A stretch of DNA of 32,701 bases from Acidimicrobiaceae bacterium (GTDB lineage Bacteria; Actinomycetota; Acidimicrobiia; Acidimicrobiales; Bog-793): positions 1-32,701 of the forward strand of contig JAODBN010000104.1 in NCBI GenBank assembly GCA_025463965.1, in the 5' to 3' direction. The translations under genes were made by a program, and so were the position numbers. This document shows, one piece after another, positions 9,039 through 18,530 of the stretch; the stretch's first letter is position 1; each line of letters opens with the position of its first letter. The notes under the pieces are model-generated. The model had not been told where the DNA came from. It did not search any database and saw nothing but the letters and a program-made list of their open reading frames with translations.

Positions 9039-9601
9039 CGCCTGCGGCCATTCTCCTCGCCGCGGGCTCCGGAAGCCGGTACGCGGGTCCAAGCCACAAG
9101 CTGCTTGCGCCCATAGGAGGCCGGCCCGTCGTGGTCGCAGCGCTCCATGCCGTCCTGGCGGCAGGGTTCGACGAGGTGATCGTGGTGACCGGCGCGGCGG
9201 ACCTCAGCGCGGTCCTTCCTGACGCCGTCACGGTACTGGTGAACCCTCGGTGGCACCTCGGCCTCGCCAGCTCACTTTCTTTGGGCCTCGGGCACTGCCG
9301 CCGACGCGGGCACCGGGCCGCGGTGATCGGGCTCGGCGACATGCCATCGGTGGGGACAGCGGCTTGGAAAGCGGTGGCTGCATCGGAGGCTCCGATCGCC
9401 GTCGCCAGCTTCGCAGGACAGCGCCGCCCGCCCGTCCGCCTCGCCGAGGAGCAATGGAAGCTTCTGCCCCTGGAAGGTGACGTCGGCGCCCGCTCGCTCT
9501 GGTCGCAACCCGAAGCGGTCGAGATCCCGTGCGAGGGCGACCCCTGGGACGTCGACACGATCGCAGATCTCGCTCGTCTGCGCGCCGGGGCGGCGAGCTA
9601 G
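9035..9601 (+). CDS. MobA-like NTP transferase (MocA-type molybdenum cofactor cytidylyltransferase)
   Basis: ATG at 9035 overlaps the XdhC stop (ATGA); 'AAILLAAGSGSRYAGPSHKLLAPIGGRPVV' and 'VIGLGDMPSV' motifs. Confidence 0.85.
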   Translation: MTPAAILLAAGSGSRYAGPSHKLLAPIGGRPVVVAALHAVLAAGFDEVIVVTGAADLSAVLPDAVTVLVNPRWHLGLASSLSLGLGHCRRRGHRAAVIGLGDMPSVGTAAWKAVAASEAPIAVASFAGQRRPPVRLAEEQWKLLPLEGDVGARSLWSQPEAVEIPCEGDPWDVDTIADLARLRAGAAS

Positions 9602-9694
9602 TCCATCACCCCGAGGCGATCGGGGGCCCAACGATCTCCCGGGCGCGAAGCGTCATCTAAGCCTCTCGGGCTGCCCGTCGAGCCGAAGGCCCAC

Positions 9695-10978
9695 TCAGGG
9701 CGAGAGCTCGACCTCAGGAGCATCCGTCGTCCGGCGGGCGAGGATCGCGCCGATCCCTGCGGCGGCAAAACAGGCCGCCGCCCCGACCATCAGCGCGACA
9801 CGAGCACTCGCCGCCGCGACGACCCACCCGATCACCGGCCCTCCGATCGGCGTCGTTCCCTGGAACGCCATCGACCACAGCGACATCGCCCGCCCGCGCA
9901 TGGAGAGCTCGGACCCCAGCTGCACCGTCGAGTTGCTGACCGTGATGAACGAGATGCTGAAGACTCCGACCGCTATCAGAGCGACGTACTCGACAGCTAC
10001 CACCGGGGCGACGGCGGCTGCCACGTTCGCGGAACCGAATCCCACTGCGGCGACGAGAAGCGCCCGGGCTCCGACGCGCTTCTTCCCCGCTGTGAGAACG
10101 CCGCCGGCAACTGCACCGAGGCCCATCGTCGCGTACATGAACCCGAAGGTCCGAGAACCGCTGTGGAACGTCTGGGTCGCGACGAGCGGCAACGACACGG
10201 GGTACTCGTAAGTGAACGTACCGATGATGACCATCATCAGGATCGCCATCGAGAGCTCCCTGCTCTTCTTGGCGTAGCGGATGCCAGCACGAAGCTGGCC
10301 CGAACTTCTGGCCAGAAAGGGAACCTTGTTGAGGGTGGCCTTGTCCATGGTCTTGAGTGCCAAGATCACCGCCAAAAAGGTGGCGGCATTGACCACGAAG
10401 CAGATTGCGACGCCAGCTACCGCTATCACGACCCCCGCGATCGCGGGCCCGATGGCCCGCGCCGCATTGATCATGATCGCGGTGAGGCTGACGGCATTCG
10501 GGACATCGTCTGGGCCGACCAGTTCATAGAGGATCGCCTGGCGGGACGGGAGGTCGAACGCCGTGGTGAAGCCGAGCACCGACGCGAGCACGCAGATCTC
10601 CCAATAGCGGGTGACGTGACTGAGCGTGAGGACCGCGAGCACGACTGCCTGGAAGGCCATGATTGCCTGCAGCAAAATCTGCAGGCGCCGACGGTCGACT
10701 CGATCGATGATGACGCCGGCGTAGGCACCGAGGAGAAGCAGTGGCAGCGTCTGGAGCGCAATGACGATTCCGAGCCTCGAGCTCGAGTGCGTCAGGCTTA
10801 GGACTAGCCACGACTGTGCCGCCGCCTGCATCCAGGTTCCCACCAGGGACGTCGACTGCCCGAAGAAGTACCTCCGGAAATTCGGCAGGCGAAGAGAGGA
10901 GAACCTCCCCCGCTCGGCCGGACCAAGGGTGCTCGCAGTGGTGCGGTCGCCCGACTCGATCATCGAGGCGGAGTCCAC
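9695..10978 (-). CDS. MFS transporter (EntS-like, DHA-type efflux)
   Basis: About 12 hydrophobic helices; 'FRRYFFGQSTSLVGTWMQAAAQSWLVLSLTHSS', 'GVIIDRVDRRR', 'FTTAFDLPSRQAIL' typical of this MFS branch. Confidence 0.88.
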   Translation of the reverse strand: MDSASMIESGDRTTASTLGPAERGRFSSLRLPNFRRYFFGQSTSLVGTWMQAAAQSWLVLSLTHSSSRLGIVIALQTLPLLLLGAYAGVIIDRVDRRRLQILLQAIMAFQAVVLAVLTLSHVTRYWEICVLASVLGFTTAFDLPSRQAILYELVGPDDVPNAVSLTAIMINAARAIGPAIAGVVIAVAGVAICFVVNAATFLAVILALKTMDKATLNKVPFLARSSGQLRAGIRYAKKSRELSMAILMMVIIGTFTYEYPVSLPLVATQTFHSGSRTFGFMYATMGLGAVAGGVLTAGKKRVGARALLVAAVGFGSANVAAAVAPVVAVEYVALIAVGVFSISFITVSNSTVQLGSELSMRGRAMSLWSMAFQGTTPIGGPVIGWVVAAASARVALMVGAAACFAAAGIGAILARRTTDAPEVELSP

Positions 10979-11168
10979 AGTGCCGACGGGCGGCCCGACG
11001 GGGCGCGGTCGGTCAGTGGTCCTGGGTACCCGGTCGCCACACTCGTCACCGCCTTGCGTACGGTCGCAACTGCCGAGAGCCCTTGCGGACGCTCCCGTCG
11101 CCCCGCAGCGCGGGGGTGGTCCTAGTTGTCGAACAACGTTCTCCGGCGGACAGCCGTCGTCGTTGGCG

Positions 11169-12071
11169 CTACGAAGCGCTGATGGCGCGCTCGAGATCGT
11201 CCATGTTCAGCGCCCTGCTTCCCAGCGCAAGATCCGTACCACCGCTGACCATCGCCCGGAACACGAGCTTGCGCACTTGGCGCGCGTCAATCGAACGCTC
11301 CGCCAAGCGATCGGCCAGTGATTGCAGCCGGTCTCCTGCCAGGTCCATCGTGGTGTTGGGCAGTTCGCTGAGGCTGTCGCGCAGGATCTCGACGATCGCG
11401 TCGGCCGAAGGGGGGCCCAAGACCTCGAGGATGTCCACTCGGGACAAGACTGCCTCGTCGACAGCCTCGGGGAAGTTCGTCGTGGCGACGAACACCACGT
11501 TCGGGTGAGCACGTGCCACGTGGTCCAGCCCCGTCAGCACTGCTTCGGTCGAGCGATGGACATCCGCCGGGTTGGTGTCGGTCGACGTCCATCGTCTACT
11601 TACTGCAAGCCCCTCGACCTCGTCGATGAGCACCACGACCGGCGCGCCGTCGTGCGCGACGTCGGGGATCGCCCGTTCGAACAGTCGAGCGATTCCCCGC
11701 TGGGACTGGCCCAACAGCTCGCTCGGCAGCGCGTGTGGGTCGATGAGAACGAACCGCACGCCTGAGGCGATACCACGTTGGCGCAGCTCCCTCGCCGCGC
11801 GGTCGGCGAGCCCATGCGCCAACGTGGTCTTGCCGGTTCCGGGCGGCCCACTCAGAAGGATCAGGCCGTGAACCGGGAGTCCAACATCCGACATCTTCCT
11901 GCCAGGACCGAGGCAGAACAGCATCGCATTCAGGAGACGCTCCTTCACCCCGGGCGGGGTGATGATCCGGTCCCATCGTTCGGTCCACTGGTCAGCTGGC
12001 AGATCGACGAGGGCGGAGATGCCCGCCTGACGGTTGGCAGGAGAGAGCTCGAATGCGGACTCGTTGCTCAC
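11169..12071 (-). CDS. AAA+ ATPase of the Pch2/TRIP13-like type
   Basis: GTG start 12071 overlaps the cupin stop (GTGA). Walker A GPPGTGKTT, Walker B VVVLIDEVEGL, sensor VATTN, and TRIP13-like block 'EAVLTGLDHVARAHPNVVFVATTNFPEAVDEAVLSRVDILEVLGPPSADAIVEILRDSLSEL...RQVRKLVFRA'. Confidence 0.85.
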   Translation of the reverse strand: MSNESAFELSPANRQAGISALVDLPADQWTERWDRIITPPGVKERLLNAMLFCLGPGRKMSDVGLPVHGLILLSGPPGTGKTTLAHGLADRAARELRQRGIASGVRFVLIDPHALPSELLGQSQRGIARLFERAIPDVAHDGAPVVVLIDEVEGLAVSRRWTSTDTNPADVHRSTEAVLTGLDHVARAHPNVVFVATTNFPEAVDEAVLSRVDILEVLGPPSADAIVEILRDSLSELPNTTMDLAGDRLQSLADRLAERSIDARQVRKLVFRAMVSGGTDLALGSRALNMDDLERAISAS

Positions 12072-13105
12072 TCGGGACGCCCGGCATCCTTGTCCGGCCA
12101 CTGGATGCCGGACAGATCGGGGGCATCCAGCTTGGGCAGCTCGGACCACAGGTCCATCGGGTCGAGCAGGACGCGCATTAGATCGTAGAGGGCGTCGAAG
12201 TTGTGCACCCGGATCAAGCGAGCGGTGTTGTTCTTGTCGTCGTTGAAGTGTTGGTGCCATGCCCAGTGGTCGACGACCACGAGGTCACCAGGCCCCCACT
12301 CGTAGGACACGTCATCGATGTCGCTGTGGCCATGGCCGCTCACCACGTGGAGCCATGCTTCGCCACCGTGGCGGTGCCGTGATTGCCAGAGTCCGGGGGC
12401 AAGCTCGTGCATGACCGCGGTCAGGCCGGAAGTGCGGAACCCGATCGACTGGTCAACGAGAAATGCGCTTCTCGCCCCCCGCTTGGTGACGCGAGGCGTG
12501 ACCTCGTCCCAGCGCGTGATCAAGCGCCGGTCTTCGGTTGACTGGGTCTCCGCGAGCCGCTCGGACCGGCGGGCATAGCCGTCGGAGCCGGGCACCTTGA
12601 CGGTGCGAGGCGCCAGCGGGAGGTCCTTCACCGGCGTGTCCCCGCCGTCTTCGAGCATCGCCATGCCGAGGGCCTCGTGCATGGGCTGCACGCTCCAGGT
12701 CACAAAGCGGGCGTCGGTGGCCCCTTCGTTGCCATGTCGGTGCCAGGCCCATGCGGGCAGGTGGACGGTGTCCCAGGGACGCCACTGGATGCGAACGCCG
12801 TCGATCTCGGTCCAACCCGATCCTGACGTCACGAACATCATGGCGTCCCACGAGTGCCGGTGAATCGTCGAGGTGTTGCCTGCCGGGATCTCGTGCAAGG
12901 TCGCGTCGAGCACCTTGGTCGGGCTCTCCCCGTCAGCGCCCATGTAGACGCCCCGCCGCATCCGGCGGGCGGGCGAGTCCTCGAGCTTCACGTCGGCTTC
13001 TCGGATGATCGTCCGGCGATACTTCCGCCAGTCCTCGACCACCTGGGCACGTCGCTGCTTCTGCACCTCGTAATGCGTCACCGTCTGCGTCACGGTTTTA
13101 GCCAA
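12068..13105 (-). CDS. Two-domain cupin (bicupin) protein, possible dioxygenase
   Basis: Two cupin motifs: 'IHRHSWDAMMFVTSGSGWTEIDG..DTVHLPAWAWHRHGN' and 'SRHRHGGEAWLHVVSGHGHSDIDD..GDLVVVDHWAWHQHFN'. ORF open to 13207; TTG 13105 with GGAGGGG RBS is the likely start. Confidence 0.75.
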   Translation of the reverse strand: MAKTVTQTVTHYEVQKQRRAQVVEDWRKYRRTIIREADVKLEDSPARRMRRGVYMGADGESPTKVLDATLHEIPAGNTSTIHRHSWDAMMFVTSGSGWTEIDGVRIQWRPWDTVHLPAWAWHRHGNEGATDARFVTWSVQPMHEALGMAMLEDGGDTPVKDLPLAPRTVKVPGSDGYARRSERLAETQSTEDRRLITRWDEVTPRVTKRGARSAFLVDQSIGFRTSGLTAVMHELAPGLWQSRHRHGGEAWLHVVSGHGHSDIDDVSYEWGPGDLVVVDHWAWHQHFNDDKNNTARLIRVHNFDALYDLMRVLLDPMDLWSELPKLDAPDLSGIQWPDKDAGRPE

Positions 13106-13126
13106 AGCAACCCCTCCAGGCTCGGA

Positions 13127-13165
13127 TCGCCGAAGTATAATGGATACATTCCAGCTCCGGCAATG
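13127..13165 (-). promoter_or_regulatory. Candidate promoter/operator upstream of bicupin-AAA operon
   Basis: Minus strand TTGCCG-18-TATACT with AATGTATCCATT overlapping the -10 region; short leader to the TTG start. Confidence 0.4.
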
Positions 13166-13364
13166 CGCCGACCGTCGAAAATGACGCTTCTCGAGAAACC
13201 AGGGCACAACCCAAGCAACGCCCGATCCCAGGCATTTTCAGGGTTCTTGGTATGCAAAGCAACGTCTTCATCGAGACGCCGTCCGACCCGTCACGAGCCT
13301 CGTACTGCAGACCGATACATCATGGACCCCGTGCGACGCGGCCGGGCCATCTCCGTCGAGCGGC

Positions 13365-15728
13365 TCACTCGTCGTCTGTCCGATCCGAGATCAACCGCCA
13401 GACACGCTCAGGCGTAAGCGGAATGCGATCGGGCCACCGGCCGATCGCCCGAGCCACCGCCGTGACGACGGCCGCTGCGATCGGATTCAAAGACCCTTCC
13501 CCCGAGCCCTTGGCACCGTACGGACCGACTCCGTCACGCCGCTCTGCCAGCATCAAGTCGATCCGCGACGGCAGGTCTCGCATGCGTGGAATCCGGTAGT
13601 CGACCAGGTTGGGGTTGACCACCTGGGGTCCGTCGTAGATGAGCTCTTCGAACAGCGAGAGACCGAGGCCCTGGGTAGCCGCGCCGAGATCCTGCGCTTC
13701 TACAGCCTGAGGATTGATGGCGAAACCTACATCCCCGACCGTCGCCAACTGCTCGACGGTGACGGCGCCGGTCTCGGGATCGATCCTGCAGCCGACACCG
13801 ACCATCCCGATCTCCCAGAACGGTGGCATCTGCTTGGTCACACCGGAGCGCCGCACCGTGCCCACTCCGGTCACCTCACCGGCCGAGGCCCCGAACCACT
13901 TCTTGACGATCTCGCCGTAGCGAAGGATCCTGTTGTCTTCGAGGGAGAAGCCACCGGGGCACTGGGTGATCGTGTCGATGTCGACGTTCTCCACTTCCGC
14001 CGCCATCGCCCGCATCTTGGAGAGCGCGTCGGCACAAGCCCTCTGGAGAGCAAGGCCGGCGAGGGTGGTCGTACGACTTGCTCCCGTGGTGCGCTCGTAG
14101 GCGGTCGAACCGGTGTCGGACTGGCGCACCGCGACCTGTCGCAGCTCGATGCCGAACTCCTCAGCAGCGATCTGTCCGAGCAATGAGCGGCTTCCCTGGC
14201 CCATCTCGGTCGATCCGCTGAGGACGATCACCGAGCCGTCCGTCTCTACTCGCACGGCTGCGGTCGACACGGGAAAGGCGCCGGCGTCGGAGGCAGAGCA
14301 AGCGAACCCCACCCCGTACCACTTCGTATTCGACGGCTCACCCATCTTCAAGGCCGAGAGGAGCATCTCGAGATCGGCGGGAAGATCCGCGTCGATCCCC
14401 CGCTTGCCTTGCAGGATCTCCTCGCCGGGCTGCACCAGATTCCGGCGGCGGATCTCTGCGGAGTCGATGCCGAGCTCCTCGGCGGCACGCTCGAGGTTGG
14501 TCTCGCCAGCAAGCACACCCTGAGGGGCACCGAAGCCCCGGTAGGACGACGCCGGAGACGTGTTGGTGTAGATCGAGCGGCCACGGACGCGCAGGTTGGG
14601 GACACGGTACGGGCCGAAGCAGCGATTGACCGACTTCGCGATCACGAGCGGGCTGTTGTCCGCATATGCGCCGGAGTCCATGACGATGTCGAACTCGCGA
14701 GCAATGAACCGGCCGTCGGCATCGAGGGCGCTACGTACCTTGACCACCGCGGAGTCGACACGCGTCGTGTAGATGGACTCTTCGACGTCCAAGACGAGCT
14801 TCACCGGCCTGCCGACGTGCCACGAGGCGACCGCAGCGAGCGGCTCGACCTTCGTGTACGACTTCGACCCGTAGCCGCCACCAAGGTACGGTGCGCGGAC
14901 CGTGACCGCCGAAAGCGGGAGGCCGAACACCCTCGCGAGGTCGTCACGGACCATGAACGGGTGCTGTGCGGTGCTGTCGACCTCCAGCCGACCGTTGGCG
15001 TAGGACGCGATCGCGTTGTAGGGCTCCATGGCGTACGCGTACAGCATGGGAAAGTGCATCGAGCTCTCGACGACGACCGCGGCCGACTCCCATGCAGCGT
15101 CGACGTCGCCCCACTCGAGCGTCACCTCGTGCGCGACGTTGTCGACCCGGGGCCCACCCTCTGGCGAGCCCGCGCCCTCGCCCGGGCTGAGGTTGTCCAC
15201 GTCCAGAAGCGGCAGGTCTACTTCGTGGACCAGCACCGCCCCAGCGGCGAGGGCGTCCTCCGCCGTGATCACCGCGGGCAGGTCCTCGTACTCGACCTGA
15301 ACGAGCTCGAGCGCGTCAGCTGCAGCCGCCTCGGTTTCTGCGACGACGAGTGCGACTGGCTCGCCGTAGTAGCGGACCTTGCCGTTCGCGAGGATCTCGT
15401 GATCGGCAACGATGTGCCCGAATCGCGAGCAGAGCCCCGTGAGGGTGTCGCAAGTCAGCACGGCGACGACTCCCGGCGCCGAGCGAGCGGCATCAGTGTC
15501 GATGGCGAGGATTCGGGCGTGTGCCCTGGTCGATCGGACGATCTTCGCGGAGGCCGATCCGCTGCGCCGCAGGTCTACGCAGTAGACCGCCGCGCCGGTC
15601 ACCTTCTCGAGGAGGTCGGGCCGGAGCACCGAGTGTCCGACATACGCGTGGCCGGACTCTTGGCGAGCCCCCTGGCCGTGCTCGCCCGAGCCGTCGAGGC
15701 TCGAGGAAATCTGGCCCACGTCAGCCAT
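13365..15728 (-). CDS. Xanthine dehydrogenase-family molybdopterin-binding (large) subunit
   Basis: 'VGHSVLRPDLLEKVTGAAVY', 'YLGGGYGSKSY', 'SYRGFGAPQG', 'GSTEMGQGS', and active-site Glu loop 'GAKGSGEGSLNPIAAAV'. ATG 15728 overlaps the small-subunit stop. Confidence 0.92.
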   Translation of the reverse strand: MADVGQISSSLDGSGEHGQGARQESGHAYVGHSVLRPDLLEKVTGAAVYCVDLRRSGSASAKIVRSTRAHARILAIDTDAARSAPGVVAVLTCDTLTGLCSRFGHIVADHEILANGKVRYYGEPVALVVAETEAAAADALELVQVEYEDLPAVITAEDALAAGAVLVHEVDLPLLDVDNLSPGEGAGSPEGGPRVDNVAHEVTLEWGDVDAAWESAAVVVESSMHFPMLYAYAMEPYNAIASYANGRLEVDSTAQHPFMVRDDLARVFGLPLSAVTVRAPYLGGGYGSKSYTKVEPLAAVASWHVGRPVKLVLDVEESIYTTRVDSAVVKVRSALDADGRFIAREFDIVMDSGAYADNSPLVIAKSVNRCFGPYRVPNLRVRGRSIYTNTSPASSYRGFGAPQGVLAGETNLERAAEELGIDSAEIRRRNLVQPGEEILQGKRGIDADLPADLEMLLSALKMGEPSNTKWYGVGFACSASDAGAFPVSTAAVRVETDGSVIVLSGSTEMGQGSRSLLGQIAAEEFGIELRQVAVRQSDTGSTAYERTTGASRTTTLAGLALQRACADALSKMRAMAAEVENVDIDTITQCPGGFSLEDNRILRYGEIVKKWFGASAGEVTGVGTVRRSGVTKQMPPFWEIGMVGVGCRIDPETGAVTVEQLATVGDVGFAINPQAVEAQDLGAATQGLGLSLFEELIYDGPQVVNPNLVDYRIPRMRDLPSRIDLMLAERRDGVGPYGAKGSGEGSLNPIAAAVVTAVARAIGRWPDRIPLTPERVWRLISDRTDDE

Positions 15729-16221
15729 TCTCGCCTGCCTTGATCCCCTGGAGCACCCGCGCCGCCTGCTCGACCGCGGCAACGATCGGCGCGTAGCCGG
15801 TGCATCGACACAGATTGCCGTCCAGGTGCTCCAGGATCTCCTCCCGACTCGGCTGAGGAGTGCTGTCGAGGAGCGCCTTGGCCATCATGATGAAGCCGGG
15901 CGTGCAAAAGCCACACTGGAGAGCCATCTTTTCGACGAACGCGCGCTGCAGGGGATGGAGCTCGCCGTCGCGGGCCAGCCCCTCGATCGTGGTTACCGCC
16001 TTCCCGTCCACGTCCACCGCTAGGTACGTGCACGCGCTGACGGGCTCACCGGCGACGAGCACCGTGCAGGCGCCACAGATCTGCACGTCACAGCTCACCT
16101 TCGTGCCGGTCAGTGCGAGGTCCTCACGCAGCCAGTGCGCCAGGGTCGTCCGGACGTCGATCGCCTGGGTGATCGAGTTGCCGTTGACCGTGCAAGCGAT
16201 CTCCAAAGAGGTGACGCTCAC
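15721..16221 (-). CDS. Molybdenum hydroxylase [2Fe-2S] small subunit
   Basis: 'CDVQICGACTVLVAGEPVSAC' and 'LQCGFCTPGFIMM...LDGNLCRCTGYAPIV'. GTG start 16221 overlaps the FAD-subunit stop (GTGA). Confidence 0.93.
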   Translation of the reverse strand: MSVTSLEIACTVNGNSITQAIDVRTTLAHWLREDLALTGTKVSCDVQICGACTVLVAGEPVSACTYLAVDVDGKAVTTIEGLARDGELHPLQRAFVEKMALQCGFCTPGFIMMAKALLDSTPQPSREEILEHLDGNLCRCTGYAPIVAAVEQAARVLQGIKAGENG

Positions 16222-17021
16222 AGCGAGTCCCCTTGAATGGCGAGCTGCATGGCTCGCCGCACGTACACCTCGACGATGTGTCGCTTGTACTCCACCGAGC
16301 CGCTCAGATCCTCGACGAGGTCGATGCTCTCCGCGACGGCATGCGGGTCGAAGCCTGACGGCGAGTCTGCCTCGAGCACCAATGGGATCTCGCCCACCGC
16401 GCCGACGGCGAGACGCCATGGGCCTTCCGCTTCGTCGTGAACGAGCGCCACACCGACGGTCGGCCTCTCGGAGTACTGGTACTTGAGGTAGACGCCGCGA
16501 TAGCGGCGCACCTTCGGGATCAGCACGTTCACCAACAACTCCCCCGGTTCACGAACAGTCTCGTACGCGCCGATGAGGAAATCTCGCATCGCCACTTCAC
16601 GGCTGTCCGTCTGCGACTGAAGGGTCACGGACGCCTCCATCGCGCACAGAAGCGTCGCGATGTCAGAGCGCGGTTCTGCAAAGCACAGGTTGCCGCCGAT
16701 CGAACCTTGCGAACGAACTCGGGCGTTGCCGACCCGACGCTCAACCGAGGCAAGGAGCGCCGAGCCACTGAGCACGTCGTCGTCCGTTGCGAGCCTTGCA
16801 TGGGTCACCGCGCCGCCAACGAGGACGTCATCGCCGTCCCAGTCGAGGCGGCCCAGCTCCGCAATGCCCTTCAGGTCCACCAAGCACCGTGGCCGGAGAA
16901 CGTTCATCTTCATCGCCATCAGCAGCTCGGTCCCGCCGCAATAGGGAACGGAGACATCATCGAGCAATCCAAGGGCCTCGTCGAGGCGGTCGGGGCGCTC
17001 GAGCGCGAAGGGCGGGAGCAT
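16218..17021 (-). CDS. Molybdenum hydroxylase FAD-binding (CoxM-like) subunit
   Basis: 'VSVPYCGGTELLMAMKMNVLRPRCLVDLKGIAELG', 'VRSQGSIGGNLCFAEPRSDIATLLCAMEA'. Confidence 0.92.
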   Translation of the reverse strand: MLPPFALERPDRLDEALGLLDDVSVPYCGGTELLMAMKMNVLRPRCLVDLKGIAELGRLDWDGDDVLVGGAVTHARLATDDDVLSGSALLASVERRVGNARVRSQGSIGGNLCFAEPRSDIATLLCAMEASVTLQSQTDSREVAMRDFLIGAYETVREPGELLVNVLIPKVRRYRGVYLKYQYSERPTVGVALVHDEAEGPWRLAVGAVGEIPLVLEADSPSGFDPHAVAESIDLVEDLSGSVEYKRHIVEVYVRRAMQLAIQGDSL

Positions 17022-17479
17022 CAGCCCGACGCGAGTGCCTTCTCGGCGCTTCCGAAGAACTGCTCGAGGATCTTGTCCGCCTTGCGGCGGATAGTCCCCG
17101 CGCCGAGCGTCGCGATGCGCCCCGTGACTTCGTAGGTGCCGACGACATTGATGGAGCTGCCCCCATCGGGCGCAGCCTCCAGCTGCAGTGCCGCGTCCAC
17201 CGAGATCCTGGAGCCGACCTGGCGATCTTCACCGGAGGCAGCGATCCGCACGAGCTCGAGCGGGCGCAGCTCGGTCACCCGGATATCGAGGTCGGCTCGC
17301 AGCCGAAAGGGTCCCACCTGGTCCTTGAGGACGGCGATGTACTGCTCGAGGAACGTCTTTTCTTGTACGTCCTCGACGATCGGCACCCAACTCGCGACCG
17401 TGCTCACGTCGAGGAGCACCTTCCAGGCCGCCTCCGGCGCTGCCGCGACAGCGATCGATCGATCGAACGAGGTGGCCAT
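17021..17479 (-). CDS. CoxG-like SRPBCC-family protein
   Basis: 'DRSIAVAAAPEAAWKVLLDVSTVASWVP...GRIATLGAGTIRRKADKILEQFFGSAEKAL'; stop overlaps the next start (TGATG). Confidence 0.85.
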   Translation of the reverse strand: MATSFDRSIAVAAAPEAAWKVLLDVSTVASWVPIVEDVQEKTFLEQYIAVLKDQVGPFRLRADLDIRVTELRPLELVRIAASGEDRQVGSRISVDAALQLEAAPDGGSSINVVGTYEVTGRIATLGAGTIRRKADKILEQFFGSAEKALASG

Positions 17480-17491
17480 GGCGTACCGGCC

Positions 17492-18487
17492 CTACGCCCG
17501 GGCGCCCTGGGCGCGCAGCTTCGGCAGCACCTCGTTGCCGAGCAGCTCGATCTGGTCGAACCAGCGCTCGAACTTGAACCGGAAGTCGAACACGAGGTGG
17601 TCGACGCCAGCCTCTTCAAACTTCTTGCACTCAGCGACAGCATCGTCCGGCGAGCCGACGATGAGCTGTCCCTCGAGGTCCTCCACCGTCTCGAACGTTC
17701 CGGAAGGCGGCTTCACGCTGAACTTGGCCTTGTTCGCCCAGGCGAGCAGCCCAGGAACGTTGACGTCCTCCAGGGCCTTCTCTCGCGTCTCCTCGATGGA
17801 GGTGGGAGGAATGACACCGATAGTCGGAAGCTTGCTTCCCTTTGCGTCGGAGAGCTCGGCCATCGTGGCGATGCGCTGCTTGAGCGTCTCGAGGGCGATA
17901 CGACCAGGCATCCAGCCGTCACAGAATTCGACCGCCAGGCGCGCCGAGCGCGGCGTCGCTCCGCAGTACCAGAACGGCACCGGACCACCCACCGGCTTCG
18001 GCTCGATCGTCACGTCGGTGAATGAGAAGTTGGCGTCCTTGTAGGAGACCTCATTCTCGGTCGCGACCTTGCGAAGGATCTCCGCGTTGGACCGTACGAG
18101 CTCCACGCGGTCCCGATCGCCCCACTCGATGGCCTCGAATTCGTGGTCGAACGTGCCGGCACCAAAGCCGAGGATCAGGCGCGGTCCGACGAGCTGGGTA
18201 ATCGTTCCCGCCATGAGCGCCGTGACGAGCGGGTGCCGGAAGGGGATCAACGAGCCGGTGCCGAGCTCGAGACGCTCGGTCACCGCGCCGATGGCCGTGA
18301 GCGTGGTCAGGGCGTCGTAGAAGGTGCGGTTGGGCTTTTCCATCTCGCCGTGCGGCTCGAAGACGAGGTGGTCCCGCACCCACACCGAGTCGAAGCCGAG
18401 CGCCTCGGCGCGGCGCGCCCCCTCCAGCAGGTTTTCCTTGGACGCGTGCTCACCGAAGTGCGGGAGCAGCAAACCGTATTTCGTCAT
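17492..18487 (-). CDS. LLM-class flavin/F420-dependent oxidoreductase
   Basis: 'YGLLLPHFG...LGFDSVWVRDHLVF...LTAIGAVTERLELGTGSLIPFRHPLVTALMAGTITQLVGPRLILGFGAG'. Confidence 0.88.
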   Translation of the reverse strand: MTKYGLLLPHFGEHASKENLLEGARRAEALGFDSVWVRDHLVFEPHGEMEKPNRTFYDALTTLTAIGAVTERLELGTGSLIPFRHPLVTALMAGTITQLVGPRLILGFGAGTFDHEFEAIEWGDRDRVELVRSNAEILRKVATENEVSYKDANFSFTDVTIEPKPVGGPVPFWYCGATPRSARLAVEFCDGWMPGRIALETLKQRIATMAELSDAKGSKLPTIGVIPPTSIEETREKALEDVNVPGLLAWANKAKFSVKPPSGTFETVEDLEGQLIVGSPDDAVAECKKFEEAGVDHLVFDFRFKFERWFDQIELLGNEVLPKLRAQGARA

Positions 18488-18530
18488 CTGGACCTCCGAT
18501 AGAAGATGTTCCCGGTCGCCATGAGGTGAC

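Noticed and set aside
11169-12071. CBASS or other anti-phage defence operon based on the TRIP13-like ATPase
   Set aside because: No CD-NTase, HORMA protein or recognisable effector (nuclease, phospholipase, TM effector) is adjacent; neighbours are a cupin, an MFS transporter and catabolic genes.
14409-15743. 444-aa plus-strand ORF
   Set aside because: Antisense shadow of the Mo-hydroxylase large subunit; no recognisable protein pattern.
13365-17021. Form I carbon monoxide dehydrogenase (CoxLMS), suggested by CoxG and XdhC neighbours
   Set aside because: The large subunit has SYRGFGAPQG rather than the AYRCSFR active-site loop of form I CoxL, so it is a general Mo-hydroxylase.
16787-18025. 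412-aa plus-strand ORF
   Set aside because: Antisense shadow spanning the FAD subunit, CoxG and LLM genes, all of which have clear family motifs on the other strand.
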